From: Corynebacterium efficiens YS-314
Lineage (GTDB): Bacteria > Actinomycetota > Actinomycetes > Mycobacteriales > Mycobacteriaceae
Reading direction: 5' to 3'
Assembly: GCF_000011305.1 (NCBI RefSeq)
Contig: NC_004369.1
Span: 744,001 to 808,000, forward strand
Length of the DNA stretch: 64,000 bases
Shown: in pieces, positions 35,058-43,508 of the stretch
Numbering within the stretch: position 1 is the first letter of the stretch
Layout of the letters: each line of letters starts with the position of its first letter
The notes under the pieces: generated by a model
Told to the model about the DNA's origin: nothing
The model's database searches: none
What the model saw: the letters and a program-made list of their open reading frames with translations, nothing else
Program-made: the position numbers and the translations under genes

Positions 35058-35996
35058 GTGGAAGTTGAACAGGCGAGGGCATTCCTCGCGGTAGCGGAGG
35101 AGCTCCACTTCGGGCGGGCCGCCGATCGGCTCCGAATCGCCCAGCCGCCGCTGAGCCGGATCATCAAGAAACTGGAACAGAGCCTCAAGGCCGAACTGTT
35201 CATCCGCAGCACCCGCAGCGTCGAGCTCACCGCCGCCGGCGCCGCCCTGGTCGAACCCGCCAAGAAGCTTGTCGATGCCTCCGAGGCCGCCCGTCGCACC
35301 GTCCACGAGGCCGTCCACGGCGAGATCGGGGTGGTGAAACTCGGCTTCGCCGGCGCCTCGGTCCATCAGAGCATCGGCGACCTGGTCCGCCGCGTGAAGA
35401 AGGAATGCCCCCGGATCACCCTCGAGCTGGAATCCTCCCAGTTCGCCCACGTCGGGCTACAGCGGGTGCTCGACGGCACCCTCGATGCGGTAATCGGCCG
35501 CTGGGATTTCCTGCCCACCGAGATCGACTCGCTCGTGGTCGGGGTCGAGGAACTGCTCGTGGCCGTGCCCTCCACCCACCGGTTGGCCGACCGCTCCGAG
35601 GTGTCCTTCCGCGAACTGGCCGGCGAGGACTGGATCGTGCTGCCCAGTGGTTTCGGCTCAGCCCTGTATAGCCGGATGAGTTCCCTGAGCATGTCGGCAG
35701 GCTTCATCCCCAACGTGATCTACACCGCCCCGGATTCCTCCACCCTCATGGTCCTCGTGGGCGCGGAGATGGGCTGCACCCTCACCCTGGACTCGGTGCG
35801 CAACTATGTCCAGGGGGAGAACGTGACCTTCCTGCCCATCGTGGCCACGAATAAACATCTGGATGTCCGCCTGATCTGGGACCGCTCAAACACGAATCCG
35901 GCGCTGCAGTCTGTTCTCGAGACTGCGCGCCGGACCTTCGCTGCGTTCGCCTCCCCGGATGGGAAGGCCGGATCATCCACCGCATCCCCGCGCTGA
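35058..35996 (+). CDS. LysR-type transcriptional regulator
   Basis: The 312-residue product has a winged-HTH at residues 1-60 (VEQARAFLAVAEELHFGRAADRLRIAQPPLSRIIKKLEQ) and a periplasmic-binding-like effector domain from about residue 90 (GVVKLGFAGASVH). It is of the CatR/BenM-like subtype common for aromatic and dicarboxylate catabolism. Start GTG 35058 follows AGGAGG at 9 bases. It is divergent from the CoA-transferase operon, which it probably activates, and it may also control the adjacent TAXI-TRAP importer. Its stop codon lies inside the terminator hairpin shared with the convergent importer operon. Confidence 0.93.
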   Translation: MEVEQARAFLAVAEELHFGRAADRLRIAQPPLSRIIKKLEQSLKAELFIRSTRSVELTAAGAALVEPAKKLVDASEAARRTVHEAVHGEIGVVKLGFAGASVHQSIGDLVRRVKKECPRITLELESSQFAHVGLQRVLDGTLDAVIGRWDFLPTEIDSLVVGVEELLVAVPSTHRLADRSEVSFRELAGEDWIVLPSGFGSALYSRMSSLSMSAGFIPNVIYTAPDSSTLMVLVGAEMGCTLTLDSVRNYVQGENVTFLPIVATNKHLDVRLIWDRSNTNPALQSVLETARRTFAAFASPDGKAGSSTASPR

Positions 35997-36015
35997 CGAT
36001 CAGCGTCGGGGATGC
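35982..36015. terminator. Bidirectional hairpin overlapping the LysR stop codon
   Basis: GCATCCCCG-CGCTGA pairs with TCAGCG-(T)-CGGGGATGC around a 3-base loop: 15 pairs with one bulge. The LysR TGA (35994-35996) is part of the left arm. No T-run follows. It separates the convergent LysR and TRAP genes. Confidence 0.75.
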
Positions 36016-36026
36016 CGGTCAGGTGA

Positions 36027-38180
36027 TCAACCCCTGTTGTCGGGGTAGTTTTCGGTGGTGGGGGTTGGGGTGATGGTGGGGGTTACCTGATCGGATGCGA
36101 CGACCGGGGTCATCGGGGTGGTGTCCACCCGGTTGAGCACGACATCCTCGGCGGAGGTGTGTGCCCGGTGACGTCGTTTCAACACCAGTGCCAGCACGGC
36201 GACCGCCACGATGATGGCCAGACCGGACAGGGTGATCGACCACTGCGGCAGGAATACCATGAAACCACCGATACCGAGGGCAACCCGGAGGACGAGGTTC
36301 ACCCGTGCCTCGATGAACTGGAGGTAGCCGGAGAAAGTTGCGGAGATCGCGAACACCGCGACGATGGAGGCCAGTCCGGACGTGATGATGTTCGGCAGGG
36401 AATCCTGGGCGACCAGTGCGGGGTTGAGGACGAAACCGAACGGGACAACATATTTCACGGCACCGAAGCGCATGGCCTCGAAACTGGTGGCCATCGGTGA
36501 GGCCTTGGAGATGCCCGCCGCAGCGAAGGCGGCCAGTCCCACCGGGGGCGTGATGTAAGAGATGGATGCCCAGTAGATGATGAACAGATGGGCTGCGATG
36601 GGGTTGACATCCATGGCGATGATGGCCGGGACCATGACGATGGCCAGGAAGACATACGCCGCAGAGATGGTCAGGCCCATGCCGAGGATGAAGCAGGCCA
36701 AGGCTGCGGCGATGAGCAGGAGGATGAGGTTTCCGCCCACCAGCATCAGTAGGTCGCGGGACAGGGAGAGGGCCACGCCGGTGGAGGAGAGACCACCCAG
36801 GATCAGCCCCACACCGGCAATGATGGCGATGATCTGACCCAGTGACTTGCCGGCATCCAGCATCATCTCGAACAGTTCCTTGAACCCGAACTTGACGGAT
36901 GGGCGCACCAGTGCGATGCCGAGCAGCAGGGCCACGATATAGAAGGGCACCTGGGCCTCGGACGGCATGGTCAGCAGCATGCCGGTGAGGATGCCCAGGG
37001 CGATCACATAGGGCCACCCGTCACGCAGGGCCTGGCTGACGCGGGGCAGCAGCTTCCTGTCCTCACCATGGAGGTTGCGGAGGGCGGCGTAACCGTCCAC
37101 CTGCAGGAAGATGCCTATGAAGTACAGTGCCGCAGGGATTGTCGCGGCGATGATGATCTCGGTATACGGGATGCCCAGAAAAGACACCATGAGGAAGGCC
37201 GCGGTACCCATGATCGGTGGGGTGATGGAACCACCGGAGGAGGCGGTGGCCTCGATCGCGCCGGCAGTCTTCGGCGTGAAACCGGATCGGATCATCGCGG
37301 GTATGGTCATGGGGCCCGTGGTCAACACGTTGGAGACCGCGGAACCGGACATCATACCCATCGATGCGGAACTGGCCACCGAGACCTTGGCGGAACCACC
37401 ACGGTATCTGCCGAAGATGGCGCGGGAAAGATCATTGAAGAACTCCGCACCGCCGGTGTGCTGGAGGGTCACACCGAAGAGCATGAAACCGACGAGGATG
37501 GTGGCCGCGGTCTGCAGGGGGAGCCCGTGGATGGATTCGGTGCCCATGACATGCACCTGGGCCAGGGTGACCGGGTCATAGGAGATGCCCTGCAGGAAAC
37601 CGACGGGGATGATGTCGGCGAACATCGGGTAGATGGACACAGCCAGCGCGAGACCGGCGACGATGGGACCGGCGCACCGGCGCAGGATCTCCAGGACGGC
37701 CACCCAGTAGAACACGCTGAGCACCTGGGCGGTGACCGGGGCGATCATCGTCCATCCGTACTCGGAGATCTCCGGGCCGCTGGAACTGAGCCAGAGTGCG
37801 GCACCGATGAACAACACCCCCAGGAGGACGTCGTACCAGGGGACTCCCACCTTGTTGGTGTCGGCGGAGGATTTCCGGGCGGGGTAGACGATGAAGATGA
37901 TCGGCAGGAAACAGGCGGAGATAAGGAACAGGAAGGAGTTGGTGGGAAGATTGAGCCCGAAGAGTTCCCAGAAGAAGACCTGATTCATGGTCCCTCCGAT
38001 GCCCAGCACCGCCAGGGCGACCACCACTGATTTCCAGAAGGTGGTCAGCCGGGGATTCGGCTTGTCGGGGGCGACGATGAGTTTGTCGGTGGTGGTTCCG
38101 GGGGAGGGTTCAGTTGCCATTGTTATGGGTGCCACTGTGGTGGAGGAGTTGGTCGTGTCCTCATTGATGCTGATGGTCAT
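36027..38180 (-). CDS. TRAP transporter permease, fused small and large subunits (DctQM type, TAXI class)
   Basis: The 717-residue polytopic membrane protein has an N-terminal cytosolic tail of about 40 residues, then several segments corresponding to the DctQ-like part (to about residue 170) and the DctM domain (about 180-660). Recognisable stretches are GGSAKVSVASSASMGMMSGSAVSNVLTTG, TASSGGSITPPIMGTAAFLM and SYITPPVGLAAFAAAGIS. Fused permeases of this kind pair with TAXI binding proteins and import organic acids with Na+ or H+. AAGGAA precedes the ATG by 7 bases. The TAXI protein gene lies 17 bases upstream. The cytosolic C-terminal tail is Thr/Pro-rich. Confidence 0.93.
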   Translation of the reverse strand: MTISINEDTTNSSTTVAPITMATEPSPGTTTDKLIVAPDKPNPRLTTFWKSVVVALAVLGIGGTMNQVFFWELFGLNLPTNSFLFLISACFLPIIFIVYPARKSSADTNKVGVPWYDVLLGVLFIGAALWLSSSGPEISEYGWTMIAPVTAQVLSVFYWVAVLEILRRCAGPIVAGLALAVSIYPMFADIIPVGFLQGISYDPVTLAQVHVMGTESIHGLPLQTAATILVGFMLFGVTLQHTGGAEFFNDLSRAIFGRYRGGSAKVSVASSASMGMMSGSAVSNVLTTGPMTIPAMIRSGFTPKTAGAIEATASSGGSITPPIMGTAAFLMVSFLGIPYTEIIIAATIPAALYFIGIFLQVDGYAALRNLHGEDRKLLPRVSQALRDGWPYVIALGILTGMLLTMPSEAQVPFYIVALLLGIALVRPSVKFGFKELFEMMLDAGKSLGQIIAIIAGVGLILGGLSSTGVALSLSRDLLMLVGGNLILLLIAAALACFILGMGLTISAAYVFLAIVMVPAIIAMDVNPIAAHLFIIYWASISYITPPVGLAAFAAAGISKASPMATSFEAMRFGAVKYVVPFGFVLNPALVAQDSLPNIITSGLASIVAVFAISATFSGYLQFIEARVNLVLRVALGIGGFMVFLPQWSITLSGLAIIVAVAVLALVLKRRHRAHTSAEDVVLNRVDTTPMTPVVASDQVTPTITPTPTTENYPDNRG

Positions 38181-38197
38181 GATCGTTCCTTAAGGCC

Positions 38198-39379
38198 TTA
38201 GGTGGTTGTCTCTACGTCGGTGACTTCGGGCAGGGCGGGGAGGTTCTCGCGTTTCCATTCGACCCAGAGCTCCCGGGCGTTGTCCTTGTCACGGTTTTCC
38301 TTCCAGAAGATCGGCCATTGCTTCTGCATGGCCTTCTCACGTTCAAGCAGGGCGTCCTGCCGGCGTTGGAGTCCGGGTGTCCATCGGCCGATCTCCTTGA
38401 AGAATTCGATTGATCCCTCGTGGAAGGGCACGGTCATGGGAACCAGCATCACGCTGTCAGGGGTGAAATTTTCCATGTCCGGGGTGTCATTGAGGTGACC
38501 GTCAATGTTGTTGCGCAGCAGGTCGAGGATGGCCTTGACCTCGTCCCTGGGGCGGTCCTCCAAGGCGATGATTGGGAGGGAGTAGCGCATGTTCACGCAG
38601 CTCTCACCGGGTTTCATGCCCACACCGTCCTGGAATTCCCCCGGGATCGACATCGGGGAAAGCTCCTCCCAGAACTTGTACTGCTCCGGAGTGCCCCCGC
38701 TAAGGTCGAGCCAGCGGATCGGATACTGGGAGTTCAGTTCCTCGATGGTGCCACCGACGACGTTCTGGTACATCACATCCAGGTGGCCGGTCTTCATGGC
38801 CTCGGCCTGTTCGGAGTAGGCGATGTCCACCATCTCCACGTCATCGGTGGTGAGCCCGCCCAGGGCGAGGGCGACTTCGAGTTTGCGGTTCATTGAGGTG
38901 GAGGAGATCAGGCGGGGATAGCGCTTGCCCTTGATGTCGGCCACCGTCTCAATGCCGGAATCCCTGCGGGTGAGGATGCCGTAGTTTCCAGGCGGGGTCC
39001 AGACCAGGCGGATGGGGGTGGGGCCCCAGTTCTCCGAGGTGTATTCGTCATTGCCCTCGAAGGCGTAGTAGTACTCATCGCCTACACGGCCGTACTGGGC
39101 GGTGCCGTTGATCACGGGGCCGAGGCGGCCGATGCCGGTGTTGTCGGTCATGAGCCTGACGCGGGTACCGCCGTTGGCGGAGACCATGTTGGCCAGCGCC
39201 GCCAGGTCATTGTAGGTGCCGGTTCCGGTGGGGTAGGTGGCCCAGACCGAGATGGCCGGCAGTCCTCCGCCTACTGGTGCCGCCTGCTGCGGGGTTCGGG
39301 CACAGCTGGAGAGCACGGTGAGCATGCCGAGGGCTCCGATTCCCTTGAGGAAGTTTCGTCGAGAGACTGTGTGTGACAT
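38198..39379 (-). CDS. TAXI-family TRAP solute-binding protein, Tat-exported lipoprotein
   Basis: The 393-residue binding protein has a Tat-type signal RRNFLKGIGALG followed by a lipobox-like LSSC, so it is probably exported folded and anchored by Cys 26. The mature part shows TAXI features: ISVWATYPTGTGTYNDLAALANM, GNYGILTRRDSGIETVADIKGKR and YSEQAEAMKTGHLDVMYQ. It has a C-terminal extension of about 50 charged residues compared with typical ~320-residue TAXI proteins. It is the first gene of the importer operon. The gap to the divergent gcdH gene (39380-39690) is 311 bases. The ligand is unknown; a dicarboxylate is inferred from neighbours. Confidence 0.88.
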   Translation of the reverse strand: MSHTVSRRNFLKGIGALGMLTVLSSCARTPQQAAPVGGGLPAISVWATYPTGTGTYNDLAALANMVSANGGTRVRLMTDNTGIGRLGPVINGTAQYGRVGDEYYYAFEGNDEYTSENWGPTPIRLVWTPPGNYGILTRRDSGIETVADIKGKRYPRLISSTSMNRKLEVALALGGLTTDDVEMVDIAYSEQAEAMKTGHLDVMYQNVVGGTIEELNSQYPIRWLDLSGGTPEQYKFWEELSPMSIPGEFQDGVGMKPGESCVNMRYSLPIIALEDRPRDEVKAILDLLRNNIDGHLNDTPDMENFTPDSVMLVPMTVPFHEGSIEFFKEIGRWTPGLQRRQDALLEREKAMQKQWPIFWKENRDKDNARELWVEWKRENLPALPEVTDVETTT

Positions 39380-39468
39380 CGGTCGGTTCTCCTGGTGTGG
39401 CTGGTGGGCTAAAGGATTGAGATGTGTGGATGGGGTTACCGGATGGAAGGCGTCACCCCGGAATGATA

Positions 39469-39484
39469 TGTGATGCGGGTCATT
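39469..39484. promoter_or_regulatory. GlxR-like site between the TAXI and gcdH genes
   Basis: TGTGATGCGGGTCATT matches TGTGA-N6-TCACA except for the last two bases. This is the consensus I recall for the cAMP receptor GlxR. It lies 90 bases before the TAXI start and about 207 before gcdH. A TGTGATCACA palindrome near 39620 is a second possible element. Nothing else is visible in 39380-39690. Confidence 0.35.
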
Positions 39485-39690
39485 CTGGTCGGGATATGTG
39501 TTTTGGGATATATGTGTGGCAAATTAATACCGTTCCGGTAACAATGGCGGACCATTGATAGCGGTAATCAACTTTCCTGGCTCAAATCCGTTGCAACCGC
39601 CGGGATTTGGTGTTGATCTTGTGATCACACACACACATTTACCTGATCGACGTTTATGCCACAGTCGATCCCGCCTGCAAGGAGTTTTCC

Positions 39691-40953
39691 ATGACCACGC
39701 ACCTCGCCGACCAGACCGCCAAACCCACCACGACCACCCCCAAGCACGTCACCGACCTGATGAACATTGAGGGCCTGCTCACCCCGGGGGAAATCGAGGT
39801 CCGCGACCGGATCGCCGCGTTCGTCGACCGCCGGATCCGCCCCAACATCGCCGAGTGGTACGACAATGCGGTCCTGCCACGGGAGCTGCTCCCGGAGATG
39901 GCCGCGGAGGGCCTCTTCGGCATGCACATCGAGGGTTATGGCTGCGGTGGGCGCACCGCCACGGAATACGGCATCGCCATGCAGGAACTCGAGGCCGGGG
40001 ATTCCGGTCTGCGCACCGTGGTCTCCGTCCAAGGGTCCCTGGCCATGACCGCCATCGCCAAGCACGGTTCCGAGGAGCAGAAGCAGACCTGGCTGCCCGG
40101 GATGGCCAAGGGTGAGATCATCGGATGCTTCGGACTCACCGAACCCACCGCGGGCTCCGACCCGGCTTCCATGGGCACCCGCGCTACCTGGGAGAACGGT
40201 GAATGGGTGCTCAACGGTGAGAAGCGCTGGATCGGTCTGGCCAATATCGCCGATGTGGCCATCATCTGGGCCAAGGTCTCCGATGAGGACGCCCGCGCCG
40301 CCGGCGTGCTCGCAGGTCCCGGCAGCGACAACGGTGAGAAGGTCCGCGGTTTCATCGTTCCCACCGGCACCGACGGTTTCCACGCCGAGGCGATCACCCA
40401 GAAGCTGTCCATGCGCGCCTCCATCCAGTGCGAGATCCACATGGACAATGTGCGACTGGACGGGGATGCGATCCTGCCGAAGAACCCGGGGCTGAAGGGG
40501 CCGTTCATGTGCCTGAATGAGGCCCGCTTCGGCATCGCCTGGGGTGCACTGGGCGCTGCCCGCGATTCCATCGAGGCTGCCATCGAGTACTCCAGCACCC
40601 GCATGCAATTCGACCGCCCGCTGAGCAGCTTCCAGCTCACCCAGAAGAAACTCGCCGATATGACCGTGGAGCTGAATAAGGGGCAGCTGCTGGCCCTCCA
40701 GCTGGGTCGCGCCCATGATGCCGGCACCCTGGAGAACCACCAGATCTCCGTGGGTAAGCTGGCCAACTGCCGCACCGCCATCGAGATCTGCCGTGAGGCC
40801 CGCACCATCCTCGGTGGCAATGGCATCTCCCTGGACTACTCACCGCTGCGCCACGCCAACAACCTGGAGTCCGTGCGCACCTATGAGGGCACCGATGAGG
40901 TCCACACACTCATCATCGGTCAGAAACTCACCGGTGAGAGCGCGTTCCGTTAG
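39691..40953 (+). CDS. gcdH: Glutaryl-CoA dehydrogenase
   Basis: The 420-residue FAD enzyme would oxidise and decarboxylate glutaryl-CoA to crotonyl-CoA. It closely follows the mitochondrial and bacterial GcdH pattern: HIEGYGCGGRTATEYG, DSGLRTVVSVQGSLAM with the Arg that holds the substrate gamma-carboxylate, GCFGLTEPTAGSDPASM, LNEARFGIAWGALGAA, LGGNGISLDYSPLRH and the catalytic Glu in VRTYEGTDEVH. The Arg is missing in the paralogue at 31999-33231. Start ATG 39691 follows AAGGAG. The MFS permease gene follows after 25 bases. Together with the nearby CoA-transferase, hydratase/dehydrogenase and thiolase it completes a glutarate-to-acetyl-CoA route. Confidence 0.92.
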   Translation: MTTHLADQTAKPTTTTPKHVTDLMNIEGLLTPGEIEVRDRIAAFVDRRIRPNIAEWYDNAVLPRELLPEMAAEGLFGMHIEGYGCGGRTATEYGIAMQELEAGDSGLRTVVSVQGSLAMTAIAKHGSEEQKQTWLPGMAKGEIIGCFGLTEPTAGSDPASMGTRATWENGEWVLNGEKRWIGLANIADVAIIWAKVSDEDARAAGVLAGPGSDNGEKVRGFIVPTGTDGFHAEAITQKLSMRASIQCEIHMDNVRLDGDAILPKNPGLKGPFMCLNEARFGIAWGALGAARDSIEAAIEYSSTRMQFDRPLSSFQLTQKKLADMTVELNKGQLLALQLGRAHDAGTLENHQISVGKLANCRTAIEICREARTILGGNGISLDYSPLRHANNLESVRTYEGTDEVHTLIIGQKLTGESAFR

Positions 40954-40978
40954 TACCCCTGTGCGGCAGGGTGGGTCC

Positions 40979-42094
40979 GTGAACAAACTACGCATGAGTG
41001 CCATCTATGTCGGTGGCTTCATCGGCCCGTTCTCGGGTCAGGCGATCGCGGTGATCCTGCCCGATGTGGCGGAGACCTTTGATATCTCCCTGGAACAGGC
41101 GGCTTTCACCATGGCCGCCTATCTGGTCCCCTTCGCCACGGTGATGCTCGTCTCCACCCGCCTGGTGCGCAATCTGCGGCCCGCGCGGGTGATCATCGCC
41201 GCCTATGTGATGACGCTGCTGGGTGCCCTGACCTGCATCCTCACCCCGGTGTGGGGGTTATTCCTGGTGGGGTATGTCATCATGGGCATCTCGAATGCCT
41301 TCACGCTGCCGGTGCTGCAGGTGATGTTGCGTCAGATCATCCCACCGGACCGCCTCGGATCCGCCCTGGGGACCTACGCCGCCATGCAGTCCCTGGGGAT
41401 GCTGTCGGCTCCGCTGGTGGCAGGCGTCTCCACGCTGGTCGGGTGGCAGAACATGTTCCTGGTGGTCTTCCTCGCCGCACTGTGGGTGCTCATCATCCGT
41501 ACCCCGGACATCCCACCGCCGGGTGATCACCCCGGTGCCGGTGATGTACGGATCAGGTGGTGGCCGGTGATCGCGCACATGATCAGCTGCCTGGGCATCG
41601 GGTTCGGTCTCATCGGGATGGGGGTGATCACCTCCCTGTGGGCCGGTGACGCCTTCGGTCTGGATGCCCCCGCCAGGGGAGCGGTGATCATGTGCGGCGG
41701 TCTGGCCGCCTTCGTGTTCTCCCGCAGCATCGGACGACTGGCGGATCGGTGGGGTGCCCGGACGGTGCTGCTCACCAGCATCGTGGTCGGCGCCATCGCG
41801 CTGCTCATCATCCCGCTCGCCCCCGCGGTCGGCCTGCTCGCCGCGGTCTGGTCGATCACCACCCTGGCGGCCCAGGGCATGCAGATGAGCATCAACCTGT
41901 CGGTGCTGCAGTCCCCGGGTGGGACCTCCTTGATCTCCACGGTGCAGGCGTTCCGCTTCTACGGCTCCTCGCTTACCCCGCTGATCCTGCTGCCGATCTA
42001 CACCACCTCCGCCACCTGGGCGTTCTGGGTTCCGGCCCTGGTGCTCGCCGTGATCCTCCTGCTCCAGGTCTCCACCCGGCCGGTGGATGCGTGA
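40979..42094 (+). CDS. MFS transporter
   Basis: The 371-residue integral membrane protein has about 11-12 segments. The N-terminal half has VGGFIGPFSGQAIAVILPDVAETF and a motif-A-like loop (LVRNLRPARVIIA). The second half shows RSIGRLADRWGARTVLLTS, a clear MFS motif A. It resembles small-molecule facilitators or drug exporters; the substrate is not readable. Start GTG 40979 is 25 bases after the gcdH stop, with AGGGTGGG upstream; ATG 40994 is an alternative. Co-transcription with gcdH suggests transport of a pathway acid or efflux of an intermediate. It is terminated by a 17-bp hairpin. Confidence 0.85.
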   Translation: MNKLRMSAIYVGGFIGPFSGQAIAVILPDVAETFDISLEQAAFTMAAYLVPFATVMLVSTRLVRNLRPARVIIAAYVMTLLGALTCILTPVWGLFLVGYVIMGISNAFTLPVLQVMLRQIIPPDRLGSALGTYAAMQSLGMLSAPLVAGVSTLVGWQNMFLVVFLAALWVLIIRTPDIPPPGDHPGAGDVRIRWWPVIAHMISCLGIGFGLIGMGVITSLWAGDAFGLDAPARGAVIMCGGLAAFVFSRSIGRLADRWGARTVLLTSIVVGAIALLIIPLAPAVGLLAAVWSITTLAAQGMQMSINLSVLQSPGGTSLISTVQAFRFYGSSLTPLILLPIYTTSATWAFWVPALVLAVILLLQVSTRPVDA

Positions 42095-42100
42095 CGACGA

Positions 42101-42137
42101 CCAGACCCCGCCCGTATCTCATACGGGCGGGGTCTGG
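42101..42137. terminator. Strong bidirectional terminator between MFS and thiolase genes
   Basis: A perfect 17-bp stem (CCAGACCCCGCCCGTAT / ATACGGGCGGGGTCTGG) with a 3-base loop separates two convergent genes. Confidence 0.9.
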
Positions 42138-42154
42138 TGTGTGGAGGTAGTTGA

Positions 42155-43363
42155 TCAGCGGGCGAGCAGAAGCGCATCACCCTGGCCGCCGCCACCGCAG
42201 ATGGACACCGCGGCACGTCCCCCGCCACGCCGGGCGAGTTCATGCGCCGCATGCACCACGATGCGGGCACCGGATGTCCCCACCGGATGTCCAAGGGCGA
42301 TGGCGCCACCGTGGATGTTGGTGCGCTCGAGGGGGTAGTCCAGCTCACGCAGGGATTCCACGGCCACCGCACCGAAGGCCTCGTTGATCTCCAGGAAGTC
42401 CAGGTCCCCGGTGCTCCAGCCTGCGCGTTCCAGGACCGCCCGGGTGGCGCGTGCGGGCTGGGCGTGCAAGAGGGTATCGGGTCCCGCGGTGTTGGCCCAC
42501 CCCACGATGGTGGCCAGTGGTTCCAGACCGTGCGCCTCGGCGAAGGCCCGGGTGCTCAGCACGGTGGCCGCCGCACCATCGGAGATGGGGGAGGAGTTGC
42601 CCGCGGTGATGGAACCATCCGGGGTGAAGGCGGGGCGCAGCCCGGCGAGGCTGTCCACGGTGGTCTCGGGACGGATGCCCTCATCACGGTCGATGGTGAT
42701 GGTGCCCTTCTTTCGCACCGTCACCTCCACCGGGGTGATCTCGGCATCGAAGGCGCCTTCCTCCCAGGCGGCCGCCGCGCGCTGATGCGATAATGCGGCG
42801 ACCTCATCCTGTTGCTCACGGGAGATGGTGAACTGGCCATTACCCTCATCGGTGTTGACACCCATCGAACGCTGATCGAAGGCATCGGTGAGTGCGTCGC
42901 GCTCCAGGGAATCCACCGCGGTGACGGAACCGTAGGCCACACCCCGGCGGGCACCGGGCAGCAGATGCGGGGCACCGGACATGGACTCCTGCCCACCGGC
43001 GACCACCACCTCGGCCTCACCGAGGCGGAGGAGACGTGCTGCGTCGGTGATGGCGCGCAGCCCCGACAGGCACACGCTGTTGACCGTCACCGCTGGGACA
43101 TCCAGGCCGATACCGGCCTCGACGGCGGCCTGGCGCGCCGGGTTCTGTCCGGCATCCGACTGCACCACCTGGCCCATGATCACCTGGTCCACCTGATCGG
43201 GCCGGACACCGGCGGATTCCAGTGCCGCAGCGATGGCACGCCCACCCAGCTGGGTGGCGGTCAGTGTGGAGAGCTGGCCGAGCAGTTTCCCCTGGGGTGT
43301 TCGCCGGGCGCCGAGGATGACGATGTCGGATGGGTCATTGGGTGTCTTGGAAGATGTAGTCAT
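42155..43363 (-). CDS. Acetyl-CoA acetyltransferase (thiolase)
   Basis: The 402-residue product would cleave acetoacetyl-CoA, or a longer 3-ketoacyl-CoA, with CoA. Conserved motifs are NSVCLSGLRAI with the nucleophilic Cys near residue 98, VVAGGQESMS near residue 120, NEAFGAVAV near residue 328, the active-site His in GGAIALGHPVGTSGAR near residue 355 and the second Cys in SICGGGGQGDA. Length and motifs fit biosynthetic/acetoacetyl-CoA type II thiolases as well as short-chain degradative ones. No good ribosome-binding site precedes the ATG. It lies at the edge of the accessory catabolic block and is convergent with the gcdH-MFS unit. Confidence 0.93.
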   Translation of the reverse strand: MTTSSKTPNDPSDIVILGARRTPQGKLLGQLSTLTATQLGGRAIAAALESAGVRPDQVDQVIMGQVVQSDAGQNPARQAAVEAGIGLDVPAVTVNSVCLSGLRAITDAARLLRLGEAEVVVAGGQESMSGAPHLLPGARRGVAYGSVTAVDSLERDALTDAFDQRSMGVNTDEGNGQFTISREQQDEVAALSHQRAAAAWEEGAFDAEITPVEVTVRKKGTITIDRDEGIRPETTVDSLAGLRPAFTPDGSITAGNSSPISDGAAATVLSTRAFAEAHGLEPLATIVGWANTAGPDTLLHAQPARATRAVLERAGWSTGDLDFLEINEAFGAVAVESLRELDYPLERTNIHGGAIALGHPVGTSGARIVVHAAHELARRGGGRAAVSICGGGGQGDALLLAR

Positions 43364-43454
43364 GAAAGTGACTCTATTCGCCCCGGGGGTCAGGATGTAG
43401 CGCCCGTCACATTGATATCAACGCGGTCTCCGATTGATACCCACCCCGTAAGGA

Positions 43455-43478
43455 AAAAGCCCGCACGGAACGTGCGGG
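43455..43478 (-). terminator. Terminator of the DUF3151 gene
   Basis: On the minus strand CCCGCAC-gttcc-GTGCGGG is followed by CTTTTTCC, a classical intrinsic terminator 30 bases after the DUF3151 stop. Confidence 0.88.
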
Positions 43479-43508
43479 AGGGGCGGCGGTGGGGCGTCGA
43501 CAAGCGTG

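Noticed and set aside
36019..37017. Frame within the TRAP permease gene that could suggest a second gene or frameshift
   Set aside because: The permease frame 36027-38180 is continuous with intact DctM motifs and membrane segments. The other frame is His/Arg/Pro-rich shadow sequence.
39619..39629. GlxR site at the TGTGATCACA palindrome near 39620
   Set aside because: It lacks the 6-base spacer between half-sites required by the CRP-type consensus. The site at 39469-39484 fits better.
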